Part shown: in pieces, positions 36,185-46,057 of the stretch
How positions within the stretch are numbered: the stretch's first letter is position 1
How the letters are laid out: every line of letters starts with the position of its first letter
Origin: CAKVOD01 sp964606505
Lineage (GTDB): Bacteria > Bacillota > Clostridia > Christensenellales > UBA1242
Reading direction: 5' to 3'
DNA: 64,000 nt
Assembly: GCA_964606505.1 (NCBI GenBank)
Contig: CAZSGM010000001.1
Span: 248,001-312,000, forward strand
Notes under the pieces: model-generated
Database searches by the model: none
The model's input: the letters and a program-made list of their open reading frames with translations, nothing else
What the model was told of the DNA's origin: nothing
Translations under genes and position numbers: made by a program

Positions 36185-36360
36185 CATTTTTAATGCGTAA
36201 ATTTCTATATTACAAAACCAGATAAAAAGAAAACAATCTTTAATAAAGCAAACCGCGCAAGGGGTGCAGCGGAAAAAATTTTAATTGAAAATGTTAAAAA
36301 CGTGGTTAATTGCACATACTTAGTGAGATAAAACGCACTTATTTTAATTAAAAGAAAGTG

Positions 36361-36366
36361 TAAAAT
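36361..36366 (+). promoter_or_regulatory. -10 element for PG3
   Basis: TAAAAT with a weak -35 (CTTATT 17 nt upstream). The inverted repeat found at PG1, PG2 and PG4 is absent here. Confidence 0.4.
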
Positions 36367-36394
36367 AATTATTTTTTTCAGGGAAGAAATGCTA

Positions 36395-38707
36395 ATGAAA
36401 AATATGAAAAAGCTGGGGGGGGGGGGGTATTTAGTTGCTAAAAATAGCAGCTATACCACCGAAAATGATAAGGGTACCTACAAAAATGTACAGGATAACT
36501 CCCAATTTTTGCAACAATCGCAAAATTGCGAATATGCACAAAATAATAATAATTTTTCAAAAACATCGACTCAAAATAATGTAGAATTACATTGCACTAA
36601 TTTATTTAAAAATGTTAAAAGTAAAAGTTTTACTCATTTTAAAAATAGTTATAACAATGTAAGTCATAAAAATAATATAAGTTACAAAAATAATATAAAG
36701 GCATATTCCGCTACGACAAAAGTTTGTTTGTGGCTTTTCTTGCTTGTAGCATGCCTCGCGGTTACAATTGGTTTTGGTTGCGTTGGCGGAAGTAGTGGGA
36801 ACGGCAGTTTAAAAGTTGCGCCCGAAATTGAGACTGCCACTGCGGCAGGTTCAAGTTGGAGCGGCAGCGGAACATCGGGTTCTCCCTATTTGATAAGCAA
36901 CGAGGCGGAGTTGACCGCGCTGGCTACTGCGTGCAACTCAGGCACAGCGTATTCGGGAACATACTTTAAACTAACTCAAGATATTTCAATAACATCTACA
37001 AACTGGGCGCCAATCGGATTTGACGAAAGTTCGGCGGGTACGCCTACAAATGTTTTTTCGGGGATTTTTGACGGCGCGGAACACACAATTACAATAAACA
37101 ACACTTACGCTAAAGAGTTTACTTTAACCAATTCTGGTTATGCGTACTGGGGTGGATTGTTTGGCTTCGTTCAAAATGGACGAGTGTTAAATGTTAATGT
37201 GAAGTTTAATCTTGGCGAAAATTATATGTTTAATCAAACAGAGTCGTACAAATATGGTAATTGCGAAACTATGTATGGCGGAATTGTTGGAGGTTGCCAG
37301 TCAACAGATAGTGAAAATCCCATTATTCAAAATTGCAGCATTTCAAGCGAAAGTAATTCCGAAATTAAAGTAACTTGTAAAATTGATAGAGTGGTTTCTT
37401 TTGGTGGAATAGTAGGTGGTGTCATTGGGAATGGAATAATAGATAATTGCGCATTAAATGCTAGTTTAAATATTACGGGAAACGCTCTGAGGGAGGGGGG
37501 GATAGTTGGATATTCAGAGGGAAAGCTTACTAATTGCAGCGTGAATGCAGACGTGAACACTTTTAGTAGGTCGGGCATAAGTTACGTGGACACCCTGCGT
37601 GGCGGCATTGCAGGCATGGCGAATGTAGTTGAAAATTGTACATTCGATGGCGGAAGTTTTAATTGCGATTTAGATAATGTCAATTTGTATGCGGCGGGTG
37701 CTATAGCTGGTATGGCAACTACAATTAAAAATTGTAAAGTTTTAAAAAGCGTTGATAATACCAAGAAAATAAAGATTCATATTGGCGTAGTAGCTGGCAT
37801 GTCTACTTACGCAGGAGTTATAGCGGGAACCTGTAATTATATTGAAAATTGCTACACTAATGCAAATATTGATTGCATTGTAGCAGAGGGTGATGATGCA
37901 GCTGCAGGAATAATTGCGGGGGCTGTAACAACGGTAAAGAACTGTAAAGCCGATGTTTCTATAGCGACTTTCGGATCTTATCAATCTTTTGGGTATATTG
38001 CTGGATTAGCAACAACTGCAACATTAAACGGTTCAACTGTAAATCCTAGCATAACAAACTGTTTTATACAAGCATCTACAACGGCTAGTCAGCCAAGTGA
38101 TACTGCACTGGTTTGTTATTCTAAGGCTAGTAGGGCAACCCTCACTACCTACAACTGCGTATTTATAGGGGTTACGGGGCTAAAATTCACAAGCAGTATT
38201 GCGGCAACTGCGGGCGACAGTTACGGGTTATACGCCTCAAGTTCAGATGTTGCTGCGCTAAAGAAAACGACCACCTACGCGGGGACGGGCACAAACAATT
38301 ATACTTGGAACTCCGCCGCGCCGTGGGATTTCGAGAGCGCGTGGTTCATTGAAACTGAGAACGAAACCTACCCAACGTTGCAGTTTATGAGCCCGTGCAC
38401 AGTTACAATAAATGTTACGACAAGCGCGGGTGCAGGCGGTGTTGTCGGAACGGATAAGTACATTCTCTACAAACTAAATAGCGCGGGCGCGGTCGTCAAC
38501 CAGTTTGTCGTCAGCCACAATAGCGAAATAGTTTTTTCGGCAAAGCGCGGCGAGAAAATAACGCTGCTAACAACCTACAGGTCGTATCTTTATTGGACGG
38601 TCGACGGCACGCAGGTTGATAAGTACCAGTTCACGCCGTCAGTTGATACTGAAATCAATATTTACATAGCCGCGCCTGCCGTCATCAACAACTCAATCGT
38701 GATTTAG
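36395..38707 (+). CDS. phase-variable surface protein PG3 (poly-G tract, ON)
   Basis: A 770-residue protein. ATG 36395 is preceded by GGGAAG at 8 nt; an ATG at 36389 is too close to it. The start MKNMKKLGGGGY runs through a 13-G tract and is in frame. Order: a leader with AKNSSY; an Asn-rich region with KNSYNNVSHKNN; a hydrophobic segment (about 106-130, CLWLFLLVACLAV); then the GLUG-type opening WSGSGTSGSPYLIS...YFKLTQDI...FSGIFDGAEHTI; many GLUG-like repeats (GGIVGGV, GGIAGMA, GAIAGMA with NCxFDG); and a C-terminal beta domain (667-770) ending NNSIVI. Resembles PG2 and PG4. Role unknown; probably an adhesin-like surface protein. Confidence 0.82.
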   Translation: MKNMKKLGGGGYLVAKNSSYTTENDKGTYKNVQDNSQFLQQSQNCEYAQNNNNFSKTSTQNNVELHCTNLFKNVKSKSFTHFKNSYNNVSHKNNISYKNNIKAYSATTKVCLWLFLLVACLAVTIGFGCVGGSSGNGSLKVAPEIETATAAGSSWSGSGTSGSPYLISNEAELTALATACNSGTAYSGTYFKLTQDISITSTNWAPIGFDESSAGTPTNVFSGIFDGAEHTITINNTYAKEFTLTNSGYAYWGGLFGFVQNGRVLNVNVKFNLGENYMFNQTESYKYGNCETMYGGIVGGCQSTDSENPIIQNCSISSESNSEIKVTCKIDRVVSFGGIVGGVIGNGIIDNCALNASLNITGNALREGGIVGYSEGKLTNCSVNADVNTFSRSGISYVDTLRGGIAGMANVVENCTFDGGSFNCDLDNVNLYAAGAIAGMATTIKNCKVLKSVDNTKKIKIHIGVVAGMSTYAGVIAGTCNYIENCYTNANIDCIVAEGDDAAAGIIAGAVTTVKNCKADVSIATFGSYQSFGYIAGLATTATLNGSTVNPSITNCFIQASTTASQPSDTALVCYSKASRATLTTYNCVFIGVTGLKFTSSIAATAGDSYGLYASSSDVAALKKTTTYAGTGTNNYTWNSAAPWDFESAWFIETENETYPTLQFMSPCTVTINVTTSAGAGGVVGTDKYILYKLNSAGAVVNQFVVSHNSEIVFSAKRGEKITLLTTYRSYLYWTVDGTQVDKYQFTPSVDTEINIYIAAPAVINNSIVI
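36415..36427 (+). repeat. poly-G tract, 13 G (PG3 switch)
   Basis: Thirteen G in the coding start of PG3. In frame as assembled; one added or lost G would end translation early. Confidence 0.9.
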
Positions 38708-38723
38708 GTTGACGCACAAAATT

Positions 38724-38752
38724 AGGAAGAAAAATTGCTTTCTTCCTTTTTT
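38724..38752 (+). terminator. intrinsic terminator after PG3
   Basis: AGGAAGAAA pairs with TTTCTTCCT across 6 nt and is followed by T6. Same stem as after PG1. Confidence 0.8.
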
Positions 38753-38833
38753 ATTATGATATTATATAAATGTTTTGACAGCGGCTGAATTAGTAAAAAA
38801 AATATAAAAATCAAGAATATAATGTTAACGCAT

Positions 38834-39085
38834 CTAAATACTGATTATGCTTATTAAAATACTGATTGCCCTACCTCAATAGTGTACTTACCCAAATAGC
38901 GTATCAAACCCCAAAATGATTATACCTATAAAAATAATGAATATACACTGTTCTAGTAATGAATATGTATTATATAATTACTGATTGTATCTATAGTGAA
39001 TATGTATTACCAAAATAATGATTATGTACTGCTAAAATAGCGGCTGTATCTACCCAAATAGTGTTTATGCAGTGCTCAAATATCG
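38834..39085 (+). repeat. diverged tandem repeat upstream of recD2
   Basis: About 11 units of 17-24 bp follow the loose pattern AAAATARTGATTATGTACT, with heavy divergence. It has no coding potential and fills the space between the PG3 terminator and recD2. Confidence 0.5.
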
Positions 39086-39156
39086 TGCCCTTGCGGGCGA
39101 TTGCAGAGTTTAACTAACCACAGCGGCGTATTCTATATATTTGCGGACGCGGACGC

Positions 39157-39185
39157 TTGCAAAGTTAGAAAATATGTGTTAAAAT
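39157..39185 (+). promoter_or_regulatory. promoter giving a leaderless recD2 mRNA
   Basis: TTGCAA (39157-39162), 17-nt spacer, TAAAAT (39180-39185). The expected transcription start falls at ATG 39192. No ribosome site is present. Confidence 0.55.
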
Positions 39186-39191
39186 ACTACT

Positions 39192-41447
39192 ATGATAATA
39201 AGCGGAACAATTAAAGGCGTCATTTTTCAAAACGAGGACAACGGCTACACCGTCCTAGTTTTGGACGCAAACGGTAGCGAGATAACCTGCGTAGGTACGT
39301 TGCCGAACGTCAACATCGGCGAAACCCTTGAACTTGACGGTGTGTACACAACAAACAAAAACTACGGCGAACAGTTTAAGTTCACGCACGCAAAGGTGTT
39401 GCAACCAAAGACAGAGAGCGGCATAGAAAAGTACCTGCAAAGCGGGCTAATCAAGGGCGTCGGCAAGGTAACGGCGAAAGCGATAGTTGCGAAATTTGGC
39501 AAGGACACGCTCGACATAATCGAGTTTAACCCCAGCAGACTAACCGAAATTCGCGGGATAAGCGAGCAAAAGGCACTGCTAATCGCGGATAGTTATATTA
39601 ATGTCAAGCGTATGCAAGACACGATTATGTTCTTGCAGGAATACGAAATTACGCCGCGAATGGCAATCCGCATTTACGAAACTTACCACGATAAAACGAT
39701 GGAAAAACTTAAAACCAACCCCTACTCGCTCGTCGAGGACGTGGATGGCATAGGTTTTTTGACCGCAGACAAAATCGCGAAAAAATTAGGTATTCCTTTT
39801 GATAGCGACTTTAGGTTGCGCGCGGGGCTGCTGCACGTACTCAAAGAGGGCGCGGACAAGGACGGGCACACGTATATGCCCGCGAGCGAGGTTTACGAAA
39901 GCGTCTCAAAAATTCTGAAAATCGACTTTGAGGACTTTGAGGAAAAACTCGAGAAAGTGTTGTTCCAAATGCAAATTGACGGCGCGATTAAACAAGAAAA
40001 CATCTACGACTGCGACGTTTTGATGTTAACAAAGTACTTTAACATTGAGAAAAACTCTGCCAAGAAAATCCTTTCGCTCCTCAATCAGTCGGCGACAAAC
40101 ATCGACTTTTCCGCCGAAATTGAGAGTTTTGAGCGCACAAACGACATTCAGTTGCACGCTCAGCAAAAACAAGCGGTGCAAATGGCACTCAACAACGGGC
40201 TTTGCGTCATAACTGGGGGACCGGGGACGGGAAAAACAACAATTATCAAGTGCATACTCAGCCTAATGAACAATATGAAAAAGAACGCGCTGCTCCTCGC
40301 TCCGACGGGGCGCGCCGCAAAACGAATGAGCGAGAGTTGCGGTGTCGAGGCAAAAACCATCCACCGTGCGCTAGAAATTGACTTTACGCGCGCAGGCGAC
40401 TGTTTTAAGTATAACGAATACAACAAATTGACACACAACTGCATAATAGTTGACGAGGTCTCAATGGTAGATGTTTCGCTACTAAACGCGCTGCTGAAAG
40501 CGGTCAAACGCTCCTGCCAAGTCATCCTTGTCGGCGACAAAGACCAGCTGCCTAGCGTCGGCGCGGGGAATGTCCTCGGCGACATCCTGCAGTCGGGTTG
40601 CGTGCCGTTCGCGTGTCTAACTGAGATATACAGGCAGGCAAAGGAAAGCCTGATTGTCCTCAACGCCCACGCGATAAATGAGGGCAAAATGCCGCACATC
40701 GACAACAAAAGCAAGGATTTCTTCTTTCAAGAAAAGAAAGAGCCGAGCGAAATGCTTGAGTGTATCAACGGGCTAGTTACCGAGCGTCTGCCTAAGTTTA
40801 CAGGCGTTGCGCCCTCAAAAATTCAAGTGCTCGCGCCAATGAAAGTTGGCCTCTGCGGCGTCGAAAACCTAAATAAAGTGTTGCAGCAGTCAATTAATCC
40901 GCCCGCGCGCCACAAAAGTGAGTTGTTTACTGAAAGGATGACCTTTAGGCTTAATGATAAGGTTATGCAGATTGTCAACAACTACGAACTCGAGTGGGTT
41001 AAGCAAGACCCCAACGGATACCTTGACCGCGGGACAGGCGTCTACAACGGCGACATCGGGACGGTTACATCGGTGGATTTTCACAAAGGCGAGGTTACCG
41101 TAACATTTGAGGACGGGCGCGTTTGCGACTACGCGAAAAACGAACTCGTCAACCTCACGCTCGCCTACGCAATGACAATACACAAGAGCCAAGGCAGCGA
41201 GTTTGACGTCGTCGTCATCCCGATAATTGCGGGCACGGGCAAAATATTGACCCGAAACCTGCTCTATACCGCAGTTACGCGCGCGAAAAAATACGTCGTG
41301 CTTGTCGGAAACCGATTTTACCTAAGGCGTATGGTCGAAAACAACTACACCGCAAAGCGTTACTCCGCGCTCAGGTGGTTCTTAACACAGGGCGAGATGC
41401 TGTTCAAGGAAACTAGCATTGCGGATTTGGAGGACGAAATTGAGTAA
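39192..41447 (+). CDS. recD2: RecD2-type DNA helicase
   Basis: A 751-residue superfamily 1B 5'-3' helicase. The N-terminal OB-like and HhH region (LIKGVGKVTAKAIVAKFG) matches RecD2, the stand-alone form found without RecBC. Helicase motifs: Walker A GGPGTGKTT near 341-349, VDEVSMVD, VGDKDQLPSVG, AMTIHKSQGSEFD and TAVTRAKKYV. Involved in replication-fork or mismatch-repair related processing. The comF ribosome site lies inside its end, so the two are co-translated. The start has no ribosome site and the promoter spacing predicts leaderless translation. Confidence 0.9.
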   Translation: MIISGTIKGVIFQNEDNGYTVLVLDANGSEITCVGTLPNVNIGETLELDGVYTTNKNYGEQFKFTHAKVLQPKTESGIEKYLQSGLIKGVGKVTAKAIVAKFGKDTLDIIEFNPSRLTEIRGISEQKALLIADSYINVKRMQDTIMFLQEYEITPRMAIRIYETYHDKTMEKLKTNPYSLVEDVDGIGFLTADKIAKKLGIPFDSDFRLRAGLLHVLKEGADKDGHTYMPASEVYESVSKILKIDFEDFEEKLEKVLFQMQIDGAIKQENIYDCDVLMLTKYFNIEKNSAKKILSLLNQSATNIDFSAEIESFERTNDIQLHAQQKQAVQMALNNGLCVITGGPGTGKTTIIKCILSLMNNMKKNALLLAPTGRAAKRMSESCGVEAKTIHRALEIDFTRAGDCFKYNEYNKLTHNCIIVDEVSMVDVSLLNALLKAVKRSCQVILVGDKDQLPSVGAGNVLGDILQSGCVPFACLTEIYRQAKESLIVLNAHAINEGKMPHIDNKSKDFFFQEKKEPSEMLECINGLVTERLPKFTGVAPSKIQVLAPMKVGLCGVENLNKVLQQSINPPARHKSELFTERMTFRLNDKVMQIVNNYELEWVKQDPNGYLDRGTGVYNGDIGTVTSVDFHKGEVTVTFEDGRVCDYAKNELVNLTLAYAMTIHKSQGSEFDVVVIPIIAGTGKILTRNLLYTAVTRAKKYVVLVGNRFYLRRMVENNYTAKRYSALRWFLTQGEMLFKETSIADLEDEIE

Positions 41448-42237
41448 GTTTGTCAAGTTTTGCAAAATGGGCGCAGAAAAACTGCTTGATTGGGTCTATC
41501 CCGAGGATATAAAGTGTTTTGGTTGCGGCAAGGATTTGAAGGTAAAGAATATCTACAACATTTGCGCCGATTGCAAGCCAAACTTTCCACTGAACGACGG
41601 CAGGGGTTGTGTCAAGTGCGGTGGTTACGTGTTCGGTGGGTCGCAGTACTGCACGATGTGTAAGGGCAGAGAGCGGAGTTTCGAGAAAGCGCGCGCTCCG
41701 CTCGCGTACAGAGGGCTTGTTAAAAGGATAATCCGCCGCTTTAAGTACGACGGGGAGAAGTTTTACTGCAGGTACTTTGCGCGCATAATCGCCGACGAGT
41801 ATGCAAAGAGCGACTTTGACGTCGATGTAGTTGTTCCTGTTCCGATGACGGACAAAAGGGTTAAAGAGCGCGGTTACAATCACGCGGAACTGATTGCTAG
41901 GGAGTTTTGTAAAATTATGGACTTGCCGCTTGACGCCGAAACGCTGATACGTCTGCACGACACCGAGTCGCAAACGCGCAAAAATGCCAGCGAGAGGCGG
42001 CGCAACTTGGAGGGCGCGTTTAAGTTGACGACGAAGAACGCATTTAAGGATAAAAACGTTTTGCTCATTGACGACGTTATGACGACGGGCGCAACCGCCC
42101 ACGAGTGCGCCAAAACCCTCCGCGCTAAGAAAGTTTTTGTGCTGACCGTAGCGCACACTAAAATGCGACTTACAGCAATCGCCAGCCCATCCGCGGTTGA
42201 AAATAAGGTATATATAAGGAAACACACGCTCGTCTAG
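41440..42237 (+). CDS. comF: ComF family phosphoribosyltransferase-like protein
   Basis: A 265-residue protein. N-terminal Cys-rich zinc finger: CFGCGK, CADCK, CVKCGG, CTMCKG. The C-terminal PRTase domain contains LLIDDVMTTGAT (PRPP-binding loop) and VVVPVPM. Proteins of this family in Bacillus assist DNA uptake. A TTG start at 41440 was chosen because TGGAGG lies 6 nt upstream; it overlaps the recD2 end by 8 nt. No other competence gene is in the window, so the role could be another DNA-linked process. Confidence 0.83.
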   Translation: MSKFVKFCKMGAEKLLDWVYPEDIKCFGCGKDLKVKNIYNICADCKPNFPLNDGRGCVKCGGYVFGGSQYCTMCKGRERSFEKARAPLAYRGLVKRIIRRFKYDGEKFYCRYFARIIADEYAKSDFDVDVVVPVPMTDKRVKERGYNHAELIAREFCKIMDLPLDAETLIRLHDTESQTRKNASERRRNLEGAFKLTTKNAFKDKNVLLIDDVMTTGATAHECAKTLRAKKVFVLTVAHTKMRLTAIASPSAVENKVYIRKHTLV

Positions 42238-42487
42238 CGGGGCGTGCGCTAGAGTGTAAAGTCGGCGGCGCGCGTGCTTTGTAAAATTTAATTAATTTAG
42301 TAAAAAGTGCTAAAAAATTCAACATTTACAGGTGCGGCGCAGCGACAATCCGCTGTCTTGGTAACTTCTAAAGCGCATTTTAATTAAATTGAGTTTTAAT
42401 TTTTATTGTCCCAAGAAAAATTAGTGTACAACTTTGGCGCTTTATGGAGACTAGCGTCATAATTTGTTAATAGCGAACATCATTGAG
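42238..42487 (+). other. intergenic after comF, no gene seen
   Basis: AT-rich with a small GACA/TGTC hairpin near 42350. No coding frame is supported. Confidence 0.3.
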
Positions 42488-42517
42488 GCGAAACCGCGAG
42501 AGACGGTTTCGCTTTTT
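42488..42517 (+). terminator. terminator after recD2-comF
   Basis: GCGAAACCG pairs with CGGTTTCGC and is followed by T5. Confidence 0.8.
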
Positions 42518-42547
42518 AGTTTAGTTTAGTTTAGTTTAGTTTAGTTT
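42518..42547 (+). repeat. (AGTTT)6 microsatellite
   Basis: Six perfect AGTTT units directly after the terminator T-run. Confidence 0.9.
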
Positions 42548-42716
42548 TGCGCCTTTGTGAGGGGTTGTTTGGTTGGATTGGCTTCAAATATGGCGTTTCG
42601 CAAATAAGATGTTTTGCAGCACACGGGGCAGTCTCGTGCAGGCGAGTGAGTCGCTAGCATGGGGGCGGTTTTGCCGAGTTTATTGGGGCAACTTACAAAT
42701 ATGGCGTTTAAATTAG

Positions 42717-42745
42717 TTGTTAAATTGCAAATAATTTGGTATAAT
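42717..42745 (+). promoter_or_regulatory. secA promoter
   Basis: TTGTTA (42717-42722), 17-nt spacer, TATAAT (42740-42745). Confidence 0.6.
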
Positions 42746-42775
42746 ATACGCAAATTCTAAATCAATGAGGTTGAA

Positions 42776-45487
42776 ATGAGCATTTTTAGTAAAATTTTTA
42801 AATCGGACAACACGAGGTCGCTCGAGAAAATCGAGAAAGTTGTTCAGCAGATTGAGGCGCTTGAGGAAAAGTACGCCGCATTGACTGACGCTGACCTTGC
42901 GGATACTACGCGAGTTTTGAAGGAGAGACTCGAAAAAGGCGAAACACTTGACGACATTTTGCCGGACGCGTTCGCGACGGTTCGCGAGGCGGGCAAACGT
43001 GTTTTGAATATGAGGGCGTATCACAGCCAACTTATCGGTGGCGTGGTTTTGCACCAAGGCCGTATTGCGGAAATGAAAACAGGTGAGGGTAAAACCTTGG
43101 TTTCCACTTTCCCTGCGTACTTGAACGCGCTTACTGGGCAGGGCGTGCATGTTGTTACCGCGAACGAGTATTTGGCACAACGCGACGCGCAATGGATGGG
43201 TAAGGTACACAAGTTTTTGGGGCTTACTGTCGGTGTTACGATGTCGGGCGTGGGACCAGAGGACAAGAAGAAGAACTACGCTTGCGACATTACCTACGGG
43301 ACGAGCAGCGAGTTTGGATTTGACTACTTGCGCGATAATATGGTTAGCGACCTTAGCCAAAAGGTTCAACGTGGGCACGTGTATGTGCTTGTCGACGAGG
43401 TTGATAGTATCCTAATCGACGTTGCGCGCGACCCGCTCATTATTTCGGGGCGTGGGCTCAAATCAAGCGACGACTACAAAACGGCGGATAAGTTCGTTAA
43501 GTCGCTTAAAGAGGACGACTACGAAATCGACGAGGAAAGGGACGTTGCCCGCTTGACTGAAGAGGGGATTGAAAAGGCGGAGAAGTTTTATAAACTCGAG
43601 AGCCTTTACGATGTTGATAATATGGAACTTAACCAGTTTATCAACAACGCGTTGATTGCTAACACGCGAAAGAAACGCGACACGCACTACATTGTTAAAG
43701 ATGGCGAGGTTATCTTGGTCGACGGCGCAACGGGGCGTTTGATGCCGGGGCGTCGCTTGAGCGAGGGTTTGCACCAAGCTATCGAGGCGAAAGAGGGCGT
43801 TGAAATCAAGGACGAGAGCGCGACGCTCGCGACTATCACACTTCAAAACTACTTCAGAATGTACAAGAAGTTGTCGGGTATGACGGGTACGGCTAAGACG
43901 GAAGAAACCGAGTTTAGGAAGATTTACGGACTCGACGTTGTTACAATTCCGACAAACAAGCCTGTATTGAGAATTGACGAGACGGATATTGTTTATCCGA
44001 CAGTTAGAGGGAAGTTTAACGCCGTTGTCGAGAGGATTAAGGAAGCACACGAAATCGGGCAGCCTGTTTTGGTTGGTACCGTTTCTGTCCAAAAGTCTGA
44101 GGAACTTAGCGAGGAACTTAAAAAGGCGAAAATTAAGCACACCGTTTTGAACGCGAAGAACCACGAACTTGAGTCTATGATTGTTGCACAGGCAGGTAAG
44201 TTTGGTGCGGTTACTATCGCGACAAATATGGCGGGGCGTGGTACTGATATTTTGCTCGGCGGGAACCCAGAGTATATGGCAAAACAAAAACTCAAAGAAC
44301 TTGGGTACAACGACGCGCAAATTGAACTTGCAACTTCTTACTTTATCCCTGATATTGAGGAAATCCAAAAGGCACACAACGAGTATGAGAAGTACTACGC
44401 TGAGTACAAAGTACAGACCGACGCGGAGAAAGAGAAAGTTAAGGAAGTCGGCGGGTTGTTAATTATTGGTACGGAGCGCCACGAGAGCCGTCGTATCGAC
44501 AACCAGTTGCGTGGACGTGCAGGACGTCAGGGCGACCCAGGGCGAAGCGTGTTCTACATTTCACTTGAGGACGACCTTTCAAGAATTTTCGGGGGGTCTA
44601 AGATTAAATCAATTGCTAACTTCTTTAAACTCAAAGAGGACGAGCCAATTCAAATGAAACTGCTTTCAAAGGCGATTGAGACGGCGCAAAAGCGCGTTGA
44701 GGGAGACAACTACTCAAGGAGACGCTACTTGATTGAGTTCGACGACGTCTTGAACTTGCAGCGCAACTTGATTTACGCTGAACGCGATAAGGTTTTGGCG
44801 GGAATTAATATGCACAGCCAAGTTTGCAAAATGCTTGAGGAACAAGTTGAAATTGTTGTTGACGGGATTGTTGACTCTAACAAAGTTTGGTCGGAGTGGG
44901 ATTTGGAAGAAATCAACGCCGAGCTTGAAGAAAACTTCTTCGAGAAGGGTGAAAACTTTGTTACCGAAGACAAGATTGAGGATTTTGAAGTCCCTGATTT
45001 GCTTGAAATGGTTAAAAAGGAAGTTATGGAACGCTTTGAGACTAAGCGCAAGGAGTTCGACGACCTCGGGCTTATGCCGTTTGAGTTTATTGAGCGCGTC
45101 ATTATGTTGAGAGTCGTTAACCACTTCTGGATGGAGCATATCGACAGGATAACCATTCTTAAACGCGAAATTAGGACGCAATCCTTTGGTAACCAAGACC
45201 CTATCATCCCTTATAAAAAGGAAGCGGCAATGCTCTTTAACGATATGGTCGAGAAAATTGATAGAAATGTTGCTATGGCATTGTATAAAATGCAAAAACC
45301 TGTTGTTGAGGTCAGAGAAAAGGTTGACCCTTACGCAAATGTTAAGGCACAACAACAAGATGAGCAACGTACAAACTCACCTGAGCCAGTTAAGCAGGCG
45401 AAGTCCGACAAGGTTTGCGGGCGCAATGACCCGTGCCCTTGCGGAAGCGGTAAGAAATACAAAAACTGCTGCGGCAAAAACGATTAG
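42776..45487 (+). CDS. secA: protein translocase ATPase SecA
   Basis: A 903-residue motor ATPase. Walker A (KTGEGKTL) near 101-108, Walker B DEVDSILID and GRAGRQGDPG helicase motif are present. The preprotein cross-linking and helical scaffold domains follow. The tail ends in a SEC-C zinc motif (CGRNDPCPCGSGKKYKNCC). It drives secretion through SecYEG at the membrane. The start follows GAGGTTG. It is monocistronic and immediately upstream of PG4, whose product it could export. Confidence 0.96.
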   Translation: MSIFSKIFKSDNTRSLEKIEKVVQQIEALEEKYAALTDADLADTTRVLKERLEKGETLDDILPDAFATVREAGKRVLNMRAYHSQLIGGVVLHQGRIAEMKTGEGKTLVSTFPAYLNALTGQGVHVVTANEYLAQRDAQWMGKVHKFLGLTVGVTMSGVGPEDKKKNYACDITYGTSSEFGFDYLRDNMVSDLSQKVQRGHVYVLVDEVDSILIDVARDPLIISGRGLKSSDDYKTADKFVKSLKEDDYEIDEERDVARLTEEGIEKAEKFYKLESLYDVDNMELNQFINNALIANTRKKRDTHYIVKDGEVILVDGATGRLMPGRRLSEGLHQAIEAKEGVEIKDESATLATITLQNYFRMYKKLSGMTGTAKTEETEFRKIYGLDVVTIPTNKPVLRIDETDIVYPTVRGKFNAVVERIKEAHEIGQPVLVGTVSVQKSEELSEELKKAKIKHTVLNAKNHELESMIVAQAGKFGAVTIATNMAGRGTDILLGGNPEYMAKQKLKELGYNDAQIELATSYFIPDIEEIQKAHNEYEKYYAEYKVQTDAEKEKVKEVGGLLIIGTERHESRRIDNQLRGRAGRQGDPGRSVFYISLEDDLSRIFGGSKIKSIANFFKLKEDEPIQMKLLSKAIETAQKRVEGDNYSRRRYLIEFDDVLNLQRNLIYAERDKVLAGINMHSQVCKMLEEQVEIVVDGIVDSNKVWSEWDLEEINAELEENFFEKGENFVTEDKIEDFEVPDLLEMVKKEVMERFETKRKEFDDLGLMPFEFIERVIMLRVVNHFWMEHIDRITILKREIRTQSFGNQDPIIPYKKEAAMLFNDMVEKIDRNVAMALYKMQKPVVEVREKVDPYANVKAQQQDEQRTNSPEPVKQAKSDKVCGRNDPCPCGSGKKYKNCCGKND

Positions 45488-45690
45488 TTTGGCAGCTTAG
45501 TTATATGCAGAGTAAGTAGCCAACTGATGTTACGCTAAAACTATATTAGCGTTAAGTGAACTGTGAGTTTTGCTGAAGCTATGTTGAGGGTACGCTAAGA
45601 GAATGCAAAAGACAATAATTGTATTAATGCCAAGACTGTGCTTTGACTGCAGCAAGGTTATGCCAAGGCTAAAATAAAGTTATTATAAAA
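45488..45690 (+). other. intergenic with partial repeats
   Basis: TACGCTAA occurs at about 45532 and 45592, with CTATRTT elements after it. No gene seen. Confidence 0.35.
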
Positions 45691-45742
45691 AATATCAAAC
45701 AGTGTGAAATTGTTTGATATTTTTTTGTTAATGTGATATACT
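45691..45742 (+). promoter_or_regulatory. PG4 promoter inside a perfect inverted repeat
   Basis: AATATCAAACA (45691-45701), 9-nt spacer, TGTTTGATATT (45711-45721). The -35 TTGATA (45714-45719), 17-nt spacer and TATACT (45737-45742) follow. The arms are the same as at PG2; the 9-nt spacers differ by one base. The leader to the PG4 start is unusually long (about 310 nt). Confidence 0.75.
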
Positions 45743-46057
45743 AAAATTGTAAAGTGAAAATTTATCAAGATTTGTCAATGTGGTTTTTGCTAAGAATAAG
45801 GTGTAATAAGAGTTGAAAATTTAAAGCATTTTACATTGGTAAGTTGTGTGTCGAACATTAAAAATTATTAAATTTGTGCGGTGGAAATAATGCGCTTTAC
45901 ATTAAATAATCAACACAATTTGCAAAAAATGCAATGTACTTCGCGCTAAAAAATGCAATGAAATACATCAATTAAATACTTTAATAGTTTGATGAAAAAC
46001 ACATAAAAATGATTAATTTTTTACTTAATTTTTCGATAAAAAGGAGCGGCTTTTATT

